In this document: in pieces, positions 56,133-64,000 of the stretch
How the letters are laid out: each line of letters opens with the position of its first letter
Numbering within the stretch: the stretch's first letter is position 1
NCBI GenBank assembly: GCA_020636095.1
Contig: JACJYN010000006.1
Location: forward strand, 62,001-126,000
Length of the DNA stretch: 64,000 nucleotides
Reading direction: 5' to 3'
From: Lewinellaceae bacterium
GTDB lineage: Bacteria > Bacteroidota > Bacteroidia > Chitinophagales > Saprospiraceae
Notes under the pieces: model-generated
Database searches by the model: none
What the model saw: only the letters and a program-made list of their open reading frames with translations
Told to the model about the DNA's origin: nothing
Program-made: the position numbers and the translations under genes

Positions 56133-56147
56133 TAGGTCGTCTTTTTG
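56133..56147 (-). promoter_or_regulatory. Conserved leader motif AAAAAGACGACCT before the ATG
   Basis: On the minus strand, CCAAAAAGACGACCTA precedes the ATG at 56132, matching the leader at 31770-31784 and sharing GACGACCT with the other two. The remaining intergenic stretch to 56439 is AT-rich, holds no supportable gene and presumably carries the promoter. Confidence 0.5.
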
Positions 56148-56439
56148 GATAGCAAATAGGTCTCGTCTCTATATCGTCTTATTTCCAGTATACGAAAATA
56201 ATACCAGAAAATACAAAAGCAAATATAAACGGCTGTCAATTGTATTTGATAAGCCTTTATACCTTGTGAACACAATTATTATTGATTCGTGTTTGTCGCT
56301 TATCGAAAGGGTAGCAATAAATTGAACACCTGGGAAACAGGTTTAACTAGGACAAAAGTCAGGCAAATATAAGAAATTTAACTAAATGTGTTTTGTGAAA
56401 TGCATCCCCTTCCCGGTTTTCTAATGATTTTCTAATATA

Positions 56440-56482
56440 TGACAAAAGGCAGAGGATATAAAATTTCCTCTGCCTTTTGTCA
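56440..56482 (-). terminator. Strong hairpin terminator at the end of the polysaccharide locus
   Basis: A 17-bp perfect stem, TGACAAAAGGCAGAGGA (56440-56456) with its complement at 56466-56482, has a 9-nt loop and lies 65 bp after the stop at 56548. The T-rich half of the stem serves as the tail. It separates the polysaccharide genes from the giant repeat-protein cluster. Confidence 0.8.
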
Positions 56483-56547
56483 AAATCAGGTGAAAGCCTG
56501 CCAGAATCCGTTTGATCTCAGCTGTTCAAATGGTGAATTTTTTTCAT

Positions 56548-57690
56548 CTACTTACTATACGAGTGCTGAGCGGCAGATGTTTCAATTCCGTTCCCACTGC
56601 CTGAAACAGTATTTTTAAATATTTGTTCCAGCCGGGCGGAGACGAGTTCCGGCGTAAAGCGTTCGCGGGCGTAAGTGGCATTGAAAGCCCGGGTCCTTTT
56701 GAGTAAGCCGGGATCGGACAAGAGCTTATCCATCTGCTTTTCCAGGTCATCGGTGTCGGCGGGACGGACGAAGAGCCCCATTTTATTGGGCTGGAAGAAA
56801 TCTTTGATGCCGCCTACATCTGTCGTTATAACCGACTGGCCGGTGGCCATTGCTTCCAGCAGGGAGCAGGGCATGCCTTCGCCGTGATAGGAGGCCAGCA
56901 GGTAGATGTCGGAATCGTAAAGAGCTTGCGCCTTTTGGTCTCCGGTAATCCAGCCCAGGAAATTTACATTGCGGATGCCCTTATCTGCTACATACTTTTT
57001 TGCCTCTTCCAGGGCGCCTCCCGTTCCGGCAATGTTCAGGAATGCATGTGGATGCTTATGCTGTATCCGGTGAAAGCTATCAATAGATTCGTAGACGCCC
57101 TTTACTTTTTCTACCCGGGCGAGAAAAAGCAGGACGGCCTCCGCCTCTTCATTGCGGGTAGACCGGGCGGTGGAGTTATTGGCGTCGTAGTTGAAAATGA
57201 AGTTGTCTACTACGGTCGTTTCCAGGTAGATGGGCTTTTGGTAACCGTATTCCCGCAATTTATCCTGGAATTCCCGGGCCAGCAGGATCATACTGTCGGC
57301 CTTGCCGTAGGTGAATCTGAAGAAAGGCAATATTTTACTGACTACCTTCTTTTCGAATTCCCACTGCCAGCCATGCCAGAAGACGACAAATTTCACTCCT
57401 ACCCAGGAGCAGATCAAGGCGAACAGGCTATCGCGGAAAAATGATTTTGGGTTGAGTGAAGGGTTGAGCAGGACGACATCGAACTGTCCCTGCTTCAACT
57501 GGCGGTAAAACTGGCGGTAGTTGCTGATCATCCGGGCCAGCGTAGTCAGTTTCGATTCCTTTTTGCCCTGGGCGCCATAGAAAAAGAAGGACACCTCATC
57601 CCGGAAATGGTCCTTGACCGCTGCGTAATAAGTTTGCTTTCCTCCGGGTGTGGAAAGATTAGGGGCGTGAATCAGTACTTTTCTTTTCAT
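56548..57690 (-). CDS. Glycosyltransferase, GT4 family (group 1)
   Basis: 380 residues, the normal length for the family. A GT-B fold is indicated by an N-terminal Rossmann-like region beginning KVLIHAPNLSTPGGKQTYY and a C-terminal half with LFLARVEKVKGVYESIDSF, the sugar-nucleotide site EGMPCSLLE (EX7E motif, about residues 269-277) and ITTDVGGIKDFF. It is a predicted cytoplasmic retaining transferase that adds a sugar from a nucleotide donor to a growing lipid-linked glycan; donor and acceptor are unknown. It is the last gene before the terminator and lies 124 bp after algD, so it may be cotranscribed or have its own promoter. The start at 57690 (MKRKVLIHAP) gives the expected N-terminus. 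Confidence 0.9.
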   Translation of the reverse strand: MKRKVLIHAPNLSTPGGKQTYYAAVKDHFRDEVSFFFYGAQGKKESKLTTLARMISNYRQFYRQLKQGQFDVVLLNPSLNPKSFFRDSLFALICSWVGVKFVVFWHGWQWEFEKKVVSKILPFFRFTYGKADSMILLAREFQDKLREYGYQKPIYLETTVVDNFIFNYDANNSTARSTRNEEAEAVLLFLARVEKVKGVYESIDSFHRIQHKHPHAFLNIAGTGGALEEAKKYVADKGIRNVNFLGWITGDQKAQALYDSDIYLLASYHGEGMPCSLLEAMATGQSVITTDVGGIKDFFQPNKMGLFVRPADTDDLEKQMDKLLSDPGLLKRTRAFNATYARERFTPELVSARLEQIFKNTVSGSGNGIETSAAQHSYSK

Positions 57691-57814
57691 GAGATTTTGA
57701 TTTTTTTAGAGGGGGCGGTGGTCGTTGATCCCGTCTTTGCGAGCCGGGTAAAATAGTTGGGTGGAACAATAACTGACAACCGGCAGCTGTCAACTCATTG
57801 CTCCTCTTCTCGCC

Positions 57815-59119
57815 CTACCAGCAGATTCCCTCGTAATTGCCGTTACTCACGCCATCCTTTATTTTTATCAGGTCGATAAAGGTTTTGTCGGGGTATCGGG
57901 TATTGATACAGTCAAATTCCGGTTCCTTGTGAGAAATGACGACCAGGTCAGAGTTCTCCACCACCTGGTCCAACTGGTCGGAGATCAAGTCCGATAAGTG
58001 GGGGATGTGCTGGTCGATGTATTTCTTGTTGGTGCCGGTCAGTTTGGAAATGTTGACGTTCTTGTCGTAAATCCGTAAAGAGTAGCCTTTGCCCAGCAAT
58101 TTCTCAGCCAGGTCGACAACCGGGCTGTACCTCAGGTCGTCAGTTCCTTTTTTAAAGCTCAACCCCAGGATGCCCACCTTTTTGACGCCTTTTTCCATAA
58201 CCATCTTGAAGGCTTGTTCCTTCTGATTTTCATTGGATTCAATGACGGCGTTCAGCACCGGGCTTTTCAGGTAGAAATCATGGGCCAGGGCCTGTAGCGC
58301 CCCCAGGTCTTTGGGCAGGCAGGAGCCGCCGAAGGCAAACCCCGGCTTGAGGTAGTAGGAGGACAGGTTGAGCTGGTGGTCCATACAGAAGAGGTTCATC
58401 AACTGGTGAGAGTCGATGCCCAGCTTTTTACAAATATTACCTACTTCATTGGCAAAGGAGACCTTCACCGCGTGGAACGAATTGTTGACGTACTTGATCA
58501 GTTCGGCAACCGGAATCTGTGTTTCTTCCACCGGCGCGTCAATGCCCCGGTACACTTCTTTCATGATCTTACCCGCTTTGGGGTTATCCGTACCGATGAC
58601 GGTCACCGGCGGATTGTAATAATCTTTCACAGCGGTACCTTCCCGCAGGAATTCCGGGTTGGACACAACGGCAAAGCCCTCATTGCGCTTCTTGCCGGAG
58701 GCTTCTGCCAGGATTTCACCCACCTTTTCGTTGGTTCCGGGAAGCACGGTGCTGCGGATGGCCACGATGTGAAGGCTATCCTTTTCCCGAAGTACTTCTC
58801 CGATCTGGCGGGCCGTTTCGTAAATGGCAGTCAGGTTGAGGTGGCCCTCCGGTGAAGAAGGGGTGCCTACGCAAATGATGGAAACGTCGGTGGCAAGAAC
58901 GGCCTGCCGGTAGTCGGTAGTAGCCGAAGCTCTGCCTTCTTTCCAGGTTTCTGCGATCAGCCGGTCAATATCTTTCTCGATGATCGTGGGTTTCCCCTGG
59001 TTGATCAGGTCCACTTTTGAAGACATAACGTCTACCCCGATCACCCGGTGCCCGTTATTGGCCAGGCAACCCACGCTTACACAGCCCACATAGCCCAGGC
59101 CGAAAATTGAAATGTTCAT
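57815..59119 (-). CDS. algD: GDP-mannose 6-dehydrogenase
   Basis: 434 residues from the ATG at 59119. The frame extends to 59191, but that part overlaps the preceding gene and the NAD-binding fold starts at MNISIFGLGYVG. Motifs: Rossmann GLGYVG (7-12), CVGTPS (83-88), STVLPGT (123-129), NPEFLREGTA (154-163), catalytic Cys267 in GFAFGGSCLPKD, LGLSFKKGTDDLR, and C-terminal EGICW. Overall similarity, length and ending match Pseudomonas AlgD more closely than the UDP-glucose dehydrogenases of the same superfamily. It should oxidise GDP-mannose to GDP-mannuronate with two NAD+. With the neighbouring glycosyltransferases and the heparinase-like protein, this points to a mannuronate-containing polysaccharide. 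A UDP-sugar substrate cannot be excluded from sequence alone. Confidence 0.9.
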   Translation of the reverse strand: MNISIFGLGYVGCVSVGCLANNGHRVIGVDVMSSKVDLINQGKPTIIEKDIDRLIAETWKEGRASATTDYRQAVLATDVSIICVGTPSSPEGHLNLTAIYETARQIGEVLREKDSLHIVAIRSTVLPGTNEKVGEILAEASGKKRNEGFAVVSNPEFLREGTAVKDYYNPPVTVIGTDNPKAGKIMKEVYRGIDAPVEETQIPVAELIKYVNNSFHAVKVSFANEVGNICKKLGIDSHQLMNLFCMDHQLNLSSYYLKPGFAFGGSCLPKDLGALQALAHDFYLKSPVLNAVIESNENQKEQAFKMVMEKGVKKVGILGLSFKKGTDDLRYSPVVDLAEKLLGKGYSLRIYDKNVNISKLTGTNKKYIDQHIPHLSDLISDQLDQVVENSDLVVISHKEPEFDCINTRYPDKTFIDLIKIKDGVSNGNYEGICW

Positions 59120-59136
59120 AATCCTATACTTTATAC

Positions 59137-60153
59137 TTAGTTTGTTGATTGTTCTACTTTTGTTAAAATCAGCCGGGTGACATCGTCCCATTCCTCAAAC
59201 AGCTGGTTGCGAAACGCCTCTTGTTCTTTGAAAGAAAGAGCGCCTTCCTTGATCTTTTGGACGGTTGGCGCCACCGCTTCGGGCTCCAGTTTCAACAGCA
59301 TATCCTTCTGGATCAATATCTCGTTGGCGGGCATATCCCGGTTGCCGGCATAAATACTGGGAACCCCCAGCATAGCCCCTTCGCGGGCCATGCTGTCACC
59401 GGAGGAGATCACGATCTGGCTGTAGTACATCAGGGAATGGATATCCGCTACCGGCTCCTCCAGGATCAGCCATTCAGCCGGGTAGCGCCCGGCATTTTCC
59501 TTGTTTTCAAGAGAGAGGACCACTTTCCAGTCTTGGGGAAAAGAGCGGGAAACCGAGAGAACGATGTCTTCCTGTTGCGTCAAATAGTTAGACGTTTTAG
59601 TGGATACTTCCCGGATGAAAATGAATTTTTTAGGTTCCAGCCCGTAAGGCGCCAGAGCCTGCTCGTTGGGTTTGAAATAAGCGGGGGACAGATAGGCCCA
59701 CTCCTTGAGCGCATTGAATATTTTGACTCCCTGATATTTCGGCCCGAACGGAGGCAGGTAGACCTCATCGGCGGAAAACTTCAGAAAGGGAAACACGAAC
59801 TTGCGGGGGTCGTCATTGAAGGCGATGTTGGGGATGCCCTTGAGCCTGCCGATGAAGTTGGCCTGGTAGTTGGCGGTCAGGATGAATTTATACTGCTTCC
59901 TGCCGACCAGCTGGAAAAGGCGGAATATTCGGGGAACGATGATCTTGAAGACCATAGACCACATTCCTTTGTTGTATTTGTAATCACCCAGGCAGGTGAC
60001 GTGGTAGCCCGGCAGTTCGTGCTGCACGACGGGCAGGAGCTTGCCCCGGTTCACACAAAAGACGTCCACTTCTTCGGGCTTGAAGTTCAGGATCGCATTC
60101 TTAAAGAAGTTGAACTGGGGTAAGTGGTAGATATCTATGAGTACCTTTTTCAT
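59137..60153 (-). CDS. DUF354-type glycosyltransferase-like protein
   Basis: About 338 residues from the ATG at 60153 (MKKVLIDIYHLPQFNFFKNA). An ATG at 60177 also exists but would overlap the preceding gene. The pattern KVLIDI.H..Q..FFKN, with PNIAFNDDPRKF, SLMYYSQIVISSGDSMAREG and GVPSIYAGNRDMPANE in the C-terminal half, resembles DUF354 proteins, which have a GT-B/UDP-GlcNAc 2-epimerase-like fold and occur in polysaccharide loci. No signal peptide or membrane segment is seen. The gene starts 4 bp after the heparinase-like gene stops and ends 17 bp before algD starts, which is tight operon spacing. Probably a cytoplasmic sugar-transfer or nucleotide-sugar-processing enzyme; the exact reaction is unknown. 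Confidence 0.6.
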   Translation of the reverse strand: MKKVLIDIYHLPQFNFFKNAILNFKPEEVDVFCVNRGKLLPVVQHELPGYHVTCLGDYKYNKGMWSMVFKIIVPRIFRLFQLVGRKQYKFILTANYQANFIGRLKGIPNIAFNDDPRKFVFPFLKFSADEVYLPPFGPKYQGVKIFNALKEWAYLSPAYFKPNEQALAPYGLEPKKFIFIREVSTKTSNYLTQQEDIVLSVSRSFPQDWKVVLSLENKENAGRYPAEWLILEEPVADIHSLMYYSQIVISSGDSMAREGAMLGVPSIYAGNRDMPANEILIQKDMLLKLEPEAVAPTVQKIKEGALSFKEQEAFRNQLFEEWDDVTRLILTKVEQSTN

Positions 60154-60157
60154 AGGG

Positions 60158-62170
60158 TTATCGGTTTTGGGGTTCAATGATGGTGGTTAATTGAAAACTG
60201 CCGGCCTTTTCCACGCGGCTATAGATCGTCGTCGTTGGTTCCTTTTGAAGGAAAGAGGGCGAATACCAACCCAGTATCGGGTCTTCGGCCCCCTTGATCA
60301 GGCGGGGCTGCAGGCTTTCATCCAGTTGTAGCCGCACCGCCCGCCCCTGAGGGTGCGAAAGGGTGAATTGGTTCCCGGGCTCCTGTTCTACCCTGATCTC
60401 CGGATGAAGGTGGAAGGGTATTTCGTACACATGCTGCCCGTCGCTTTCAATATGGTCGGTTATGACGATGGTGTCGTCCTCTTTGTTGAACTGGTAGGTC
60501 CGGGTATGGGTGACGCCGAGTGGAGCGTATCCGTCATGACTGCCCCGGACGGTGACTTTCTCTGCGTCTTCATTGATAAATACCAGTTTGGGCTGGTAGT
60601 GATCCACCCACAAGCAGGGGCCGGCATTGGACGCCTGGTCCTGTTCATCTACCCGGATGGTATTGTGCGCCAGGGTGCCTTTGAAGTAAGCCCGCCATTC
60701 CGGTTCGGAATGATAGGTATAGGTGCCCACGTCGGTGATGTAGGGCTGCCCGTCGATTTCCAGGAAAAAGGAGAGGGCATCGGCATGGCCATGGGCTGCG
60801 ATCGACAGGTAGCCCAGCGGCGCCGTATCCACATGCAGATAGGTTTCCCGGGCTCCCCGTCCGTTTTTGATCAGGAGGTGCCCTTCTTCCTGATACAGGC
60901 AGGTTTGCGGGCTGGCTTCCTGATGAGGAATGCGGTCGAATGCCGCCATTCCCTCCGGCCCGAACAGTATCTTGTTCTTAAGGCCCGGAGGCCCTGCTTT
61001 GGATTTTAGCACCGGGTCGTTAAACAGGATGGCGCCGGAAGCGAGCAACGACCGAAAGTTATTGCCGGGCTCTCCGTGGGACAGTACGAACGTATGCCCG
61101 TCGTCATCGTCACCGTAGTAGGGCACCCTTCCGGATTGCCCCATGAGGTGATAGATATAGTGAAATATTTTTTTCAACATTTGGCGGTAGGCGTCCGAAA
61201 AGGGAAACCCGCTGCGTTCGCCCACGATGTAGGCGATGAGGAAGAAATCGGTGATGAACTGAATGTATTCAGAAGCTTCCTCCCGGTTGATCCCGTTGGG
61301 CGAATGCTGGAGCTGTATCTCCCTTTCGAGTATATTTTGCGCCTTGCGCACCCATTTTTTTGATTTCGGAAAATCCCAGTAAGCGCCGGCGATGAAGAGG
61401 CCGCTGGCCTCGGCGATCAGGTGGTTGTTGGAGGAGGAGAACTTAGAAGGATGCTTGTCGGCGTGCTGGCCGTGCAGGTAAATGAGCGGTAGCCAGAGGC
61501 CGTCGGTAAACTTCTTGAAGGCCGGGTCTCTTTGGCATAGTTGGGGCGCCTCCAGGATTTCCCAACACAAGAACCAGGTGATGATGCGGAGGTTTACCTC
61601 GATGTTGCTGTACCAGTTGACCCCCTTGAGGTAGGGGTTGGCTTCCTTCCAGCTTGTAATGATATCGATAAACCGCTGCAGGTACTTTCGTTCACCGGAA
61701 TACCGGTATTGCAGGCAAATATGCGTCAGGAACTGTAACCGGTTGACTTCCCAGGTTACCTTTACAATGCCGTGTTTTTCGGTTCTGGTGTCAATGGCGT
61801 AGGAGTAATCGAGCGGGAAGCTGCCGCCGGTGATGATGTCCTGGTGCCAGTCGATAGGCTGATCGATGCGCAGGGGCCTGCCGAATATGTTGTACTTTTC
61901 GGTTTCAAAGGGGGCGGCCAGCTCCGGCATGAAGAGAATAGGAGAGGGATAGGCCGCCGCCGGGCTTACCTTGGGGAAATACCCTACCTTCTGCCAACGC
62001 TCATACTTCTTGCGCGCCGCCGTATTGAGGCGGTAGTTGATTTCCGGCAGGCTCATCGTCTTAAGCCGGTTGGCGTACCAGGCCAGTTTATCGATTTGTG
62101 CGCTTCGATTGCTCATGGTGTTATTGCTGCTAGTTTTTGCCGTGTTTGGTTGTTGGTTGTCTGTGCTCAA
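60158..62170 (-). CDS. Heparinase II/III family protein (polysaccharide lyase-like)
   Basis: 670 residues from ATG 62170; a second ATG at 62116 (MSNRSAQIDKLAWYANRLKT) is the more typical start for the family. The N-terminal half is an (alpha/alpha) toroid (WYSNIEVNLRIITWFLCWEI, SSNNHLIAEASGLFIAG, GINREEASEYIQFITDFFLI). The C-terminal half is the Hepar_II_III beta-sandwich with AHGHADALSFFLEIDGQPYI, DVGTYTYHSEPEWR and GTLAHNTIRVDEQDQ. Members cleave uronic-acid glycans by beta-elimination, and homologues are common in exopolysaccharide loci. No signal peptide is visible, so its location (cytoplasm, or export by another route) is unclear. It lies next to algD in a tight operon, which suits a role in trimming or degrading a uronate polymer made by the locus. 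Confidence 0.85.
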   Translation of the reverse strand: MSTDNQQPNTAKTSSNNTMSNRSAQIDKLAWYANRLKTMSLPEINYRLNTAARKKYERWQKVGYFPKVSPAAAYPSPILFMPELAAPFETEKYNIFGRPLRIDQPIDWHQDIITGGSFPLDYSYAIDTRTEKHGIVKVTWEVNRLQFLTHICLQYRYSGERKYLQRFIDIITSWKEANPYLKGVNWYSNIEVNLRIITWFLCWEILEAPQLCQRDPAFKKFTDGLWLPLIYLHGQHADKHPSKFSSSNNHLIAEASGLFIAGAYWDFPKSKKWVRKAQNILEREIQLQHSPNGINREEASEYIQFITDFFLIAYIVGERSGFPFSDAYRQMLKKIFHYIYHLMGQSGRVPYYGDDDDGHTFVLSHGEPGNNFRSLLASGAILFNDPVLKSKAGPPGLKNKILFGPEGMAAFDRIPHQEASPQTCLYQEEGHLLIKNGRGARETYLHVDTAPLGYLSIAAHGHADALSFFLEIDGQPYITDVGTYTYHSEPEWRAYFKGTLAHNTIRVDEQDQASNAGPCLWVDHYQPKLVFINEDAEKVTVRGSHDGYAPLGVTHTRTYQFNKEDDTIVITDHIESDGQHVYEIPFHLHPEIRVEQEPGNQFTLSHPQGRAVRLQLDESLQPRLIKGAEDPILGWYSPSFLQKEPTTTIYSRVEKAGSFQLTTIIEPQNR

Positions 62171-62178
62171 AATAGCTT

Positions 62179-62952
62179 TCAGGCTGCAACCTGTTCGGGC
62201 TTGCGCAAAAAACGAGGTAAGCGCAAAAAGATAAAGGGCACCAACATAAGCAAGAAGGAAATATTGAGTTCCTCTACTTCACTGATGCCATTTTTGAGCA
62301 TCTGGTTGTTGGTGAATATCCGGTTGAGGCCCATGAAAAGGATAATATTACCAACATAGAGCAGGCCCATCCAAAGCGGCGGAACGGGAATGTAAAGGTA
62401 TTTTGTAAGCTGTCGGATACTGCGGCTAAACGTATGGAGCAGCGGCAGAACGAACAGGTAGAAAGCGAACAGGGCGATAAATACCCGCCTTGCCGTGAAA
62501 ATCGCGGCCAGCCCTTCTTTCGGAGCCTCATCCATGGTCCGGGGGTTAAACAATTCGAGGTTGTGAATATTGAACTCTCCCTGAACGTTGCGTGCAGCCA
62601 CGGTCTCCGGGGTGTCAAACCCTATCAGGCGCTGGCCCCAGCTGATCTCCTCTCCCAGGGAGACGAAGAAAATAAGGCCCAGCATCAGGAAGGCGTACCG
62701 GCGGGTTAGGCTGAAATATATAGCCTGTTTGGCCGGGTCACGGAAATTCTTGGCATTGGCGAAAAGCAGGAGACAGCCGATCGTAGCCAGCAGATAATAT
62801 ATGGCGCTCACATTTTCCAGAAAGCCATCCTCCCGGGTCAGTGCAAAGAACGGCGCCTGGGGCAGAAACATGATGAAGTAGGGAGCGATCACCAGGATCA
62901 GCGCCGCCACTGGTGTAAGGCCTATGTTTTTAAATATTCCTTTGGTGTTCAT
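62179..62952 (-). CDS. Six-helix inner-membrane protein of unknown function
   Basis: About 257 residues from ATG 62952 (MNTKGIFKNIGLTPVAAL); the frame is open to 63030 but that would overlap the preceding gene. Six hydrophobic segments are visible (around TPVAALILVIAPYFIMFL, VSAIYYLLATIGCLLLFA, YAFLMLGLIFFVSLGEE, VFIALFAFYLFVLPLLH, LWMGLLYVGNIILFMGL and ISFLLMLVPFIFLRL). The motif GEEISWGQR, in or after the third segment, is a conserved-looking acidic patch, and an Asn-rich loop follows (FNIHNLELFNPRT). I do not recognise a named family. Position between a glycosyltransferase and a lyase-like gene (gaps of 49 and 8 bp) suggests a role in polysaccharide assembly or export. Confidence 0.7.
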   Translation of the reverse strand: MNTKGIFKNIGLTPVAALILVIAPYFIMFLPQAPFFALTREDGFLENVSAIYYLLATIGCLLLFANAKNFRDPAKQAIYFSLTRRYAFLMLGLIFFVSLGEEISWGQRLIGFDTPETVAARNVQGEFNIHNLELFNPRTMDEAPKEGLAAIFTARRVFIALFAFYLFVLPLLHTFSRSIRQLTKYLYIPVPPLWMGLLYVGNIILFMGLNRIFTNNQMLKNGISEVEELNISFLLMLVPFIFLRLPRFLRKPEQVAA

Positions 62953-63001
62953 AGTAAGAGAATTTTTGTATTGAACAATGGGGGGCTTTCTCAGGCGTAG
63001 G

Positions 63002-64000
63002 TTAAACGGCCATATCCTGATAAATTTCAATGTATCGTTCTGTCATACGGGAAATAGCGAATTCGGTTTCAATTCTGCGCCTTCCTTCTTCCCCCATTTG
63101 CTGGGCTTTTTCCGGATGGTCCAGCAAATAGGCGATTTTGTCGGCCATATCCTTTGGCGCCAGGGGCGTTACGAGGAAGCCGGTGCGGCCGTCGGCGACG
63201 ATTTCCGGCGTACCGCCCCCGTCGGTGGCCACAACCGGTTTGCCGATGGCCATATATTCGAGTATCGAATTGGAGATTCCTTCTCCATGGACGAGCGAGT
63301 TGGTGGCCAATACGCCAATGTCAAAGGCCTGAATGACGGATTCGACCTGCCGGATCAGCCCGGGCAGGATAATTCTGTTTTTGAATTTTGGCGGCACCAT
63401 AGCGGCGCATTTTTCCCAGTGAGGCCCGTCGCCGATGGCCAGGAAGCTCACCTTTCTGCCCTCTTCCAACAGCTGGATCGCCGCCTTTATGTAGGTGGGG
63501 TAATCCTTGCGGTCGTGAAAGGCGCCCACCATGCCTACGATTTTTCCTTCCTCAATATGAAAGCGGGTACGCGCCTCTTCGGAGGAAGATGCTTCCGGAA
63601 TGCGGTTAAAATCAAAGCCGTTGTACACGCATTGACTTCTGGACCCCGGCGCCCGGTAGGCCCTCAGGCCGGCTTCGGAGTTGCCGACGATCAGGTCGGA
63701 GAAGGGGAAAGAAAGCTTTGCCCAGAGGTACTTTTTGTTGGAAAGGCCCAGGTTGAGCGGCGCATCCGCTACACTGGCGTTGATGAGCTTGATACCCAGC
63801 GCCTTGGCTGCCGGAACGGTATAAATGCTCGACATGGAGCCCCAGCTGTGGATGATGTCCGGCATTGTCCTTTTGCACAGTTGGTATATGCTCAGGAAAA
63901 GCCGGGGATCTTTTTTGAACTTGCGAACGAAGGTATGCACCGGTATGCCAAGGCTGAAGATTTCTTCATACTGGACCTTGCCGGACAGGATGGCCACTGC
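63002..64000 (-). CDS. Glycosyltransferase, GT4 family, N-terminus outside the window
   Basis: The frame is open to the right edge. The first possible start codon in the window is a GTG at 63997 that falls inside the fold, so the true start lies beyond 64000. The visible ~332 residues include DIIHSWGSMSSIYTVPAA, SVADAPLNLGLS, NGFDFNRIPE, GMVGAFHDRKDYPTYIKAA, the EX7E donor site EGISNSILE and VVATDGGGTPEIV. This is a typical C-terminal two thirds of a group 1 transferase. It is probably cytoplasmic, adding a sugar to the lipid-linked intermediate. It is the first gene visible in the polysaccharide operon, and the operon likely continues to the right. Confidence 0.9.
   Translation of the reverse strand, partial: AVAILSGKVQYEEIFSLGIPVHTFVRKFKKDPRLFLSIYQLCKRTMPDIIHSWGSMSSIYTVPAAKALGIKLINASVADAPLNLGLSNKKYLWAKLSFPFSDLIVGNSEAGLRAYRAPGSRSQCVYNGFDFNRIPEASSSEEARTRFHIEEGKIVGMVGAFHDRKDYPTYIKAAIQLLEEGRKVSFLAIGDGPHWEKCAAMVPPKFKNRIILPGLIRQVESVIQAFDIGVLATNSLVHGEGISNSILEYMAIGKPVVATDGGGTPEIVADGRTGFLVTPLAPKDMADKIAYLLDHPEKAQQMGEEGRRRIETEFAISRMTERYIEIYQDMAV

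Overview
The window comes from a member of the Bacteroidota, most likely Saprospiria (Lewinella-type). The giant secreted proteins end in Por-type (type IX secretion) C-terminal sorting domains, starts lack Shine-Dalgarno sequences, and Asp/Cys-rich tandem repeats of this kind are common in that group. The genus is an inference. Every gene I can support lies on the minus strand, so transcription runs from position 64000 towards 1.

Right end (56.5-64.0 kb): a compact polysaccharide locus. In transcription order it holds a GT4 glycosyltransferase (cut by the window edge), a six-helix membrane protein, a heparinase II/III-family lyase-like protein, a DUF354-type glycosyltransferase-like protein, a GDP-mannose 6-dehydrogenase (algD) and a second GT4 glycosyltransferase, followed by a 17-bp-stem hairpin terminator. 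It probably makes or trims an exopolysaccharide containing mannuronate or another uronic acid.

Rest of the window (1-56.1 kb): a head-to-tail cluster of seven giant paralogues. Each has an export signal and a catalytic or structural head. Five heads are purple-acid-phosphatase-like (FN3 plus metallophosphatase plus Ig-like domain), one of them preceded by TPRs, and two are right-handed beta-helices. The head is followed by alternating blocks of (a) a 57-residue, six-cysteine, Asp-rich MopE/TSP3-like repeat and (b) a ~165-residue DNRLRE-like beta-sandwich domain. Six of the seven visibly end in a type IX sorting domain; the seventh is cut by the left edge. Intact proteins reach about 1,549, 2,335, 2,535, 3,107 and 4,573 residues. 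The repeat DNA forms 171-bp, 90-bp and 75-78-bp arrays and a 1,512-bp higher-order duplication.

One paralogue (32.6-40.5 kb) is broken by many frameshifts. It is a mosaic of its two right-hand neighbours. Its lesions fall almost entirely at GGCC and CTGCAG sites and are absent within about 400-550 bp of unique sequence. That looks more like modification-linked base-calling error left unpolished in a duplicated region than like a true pseudogene. A second, genuinely degraded phosphatase fragment (40.66-41.10 kb) ends exactly at a 21-bp sequence that also forms the inverted termini of a 164-bp MITE-like element at 3.28-3.44 kb. No tRNA, rRNA, CRISPR array or transposase gene was seen.
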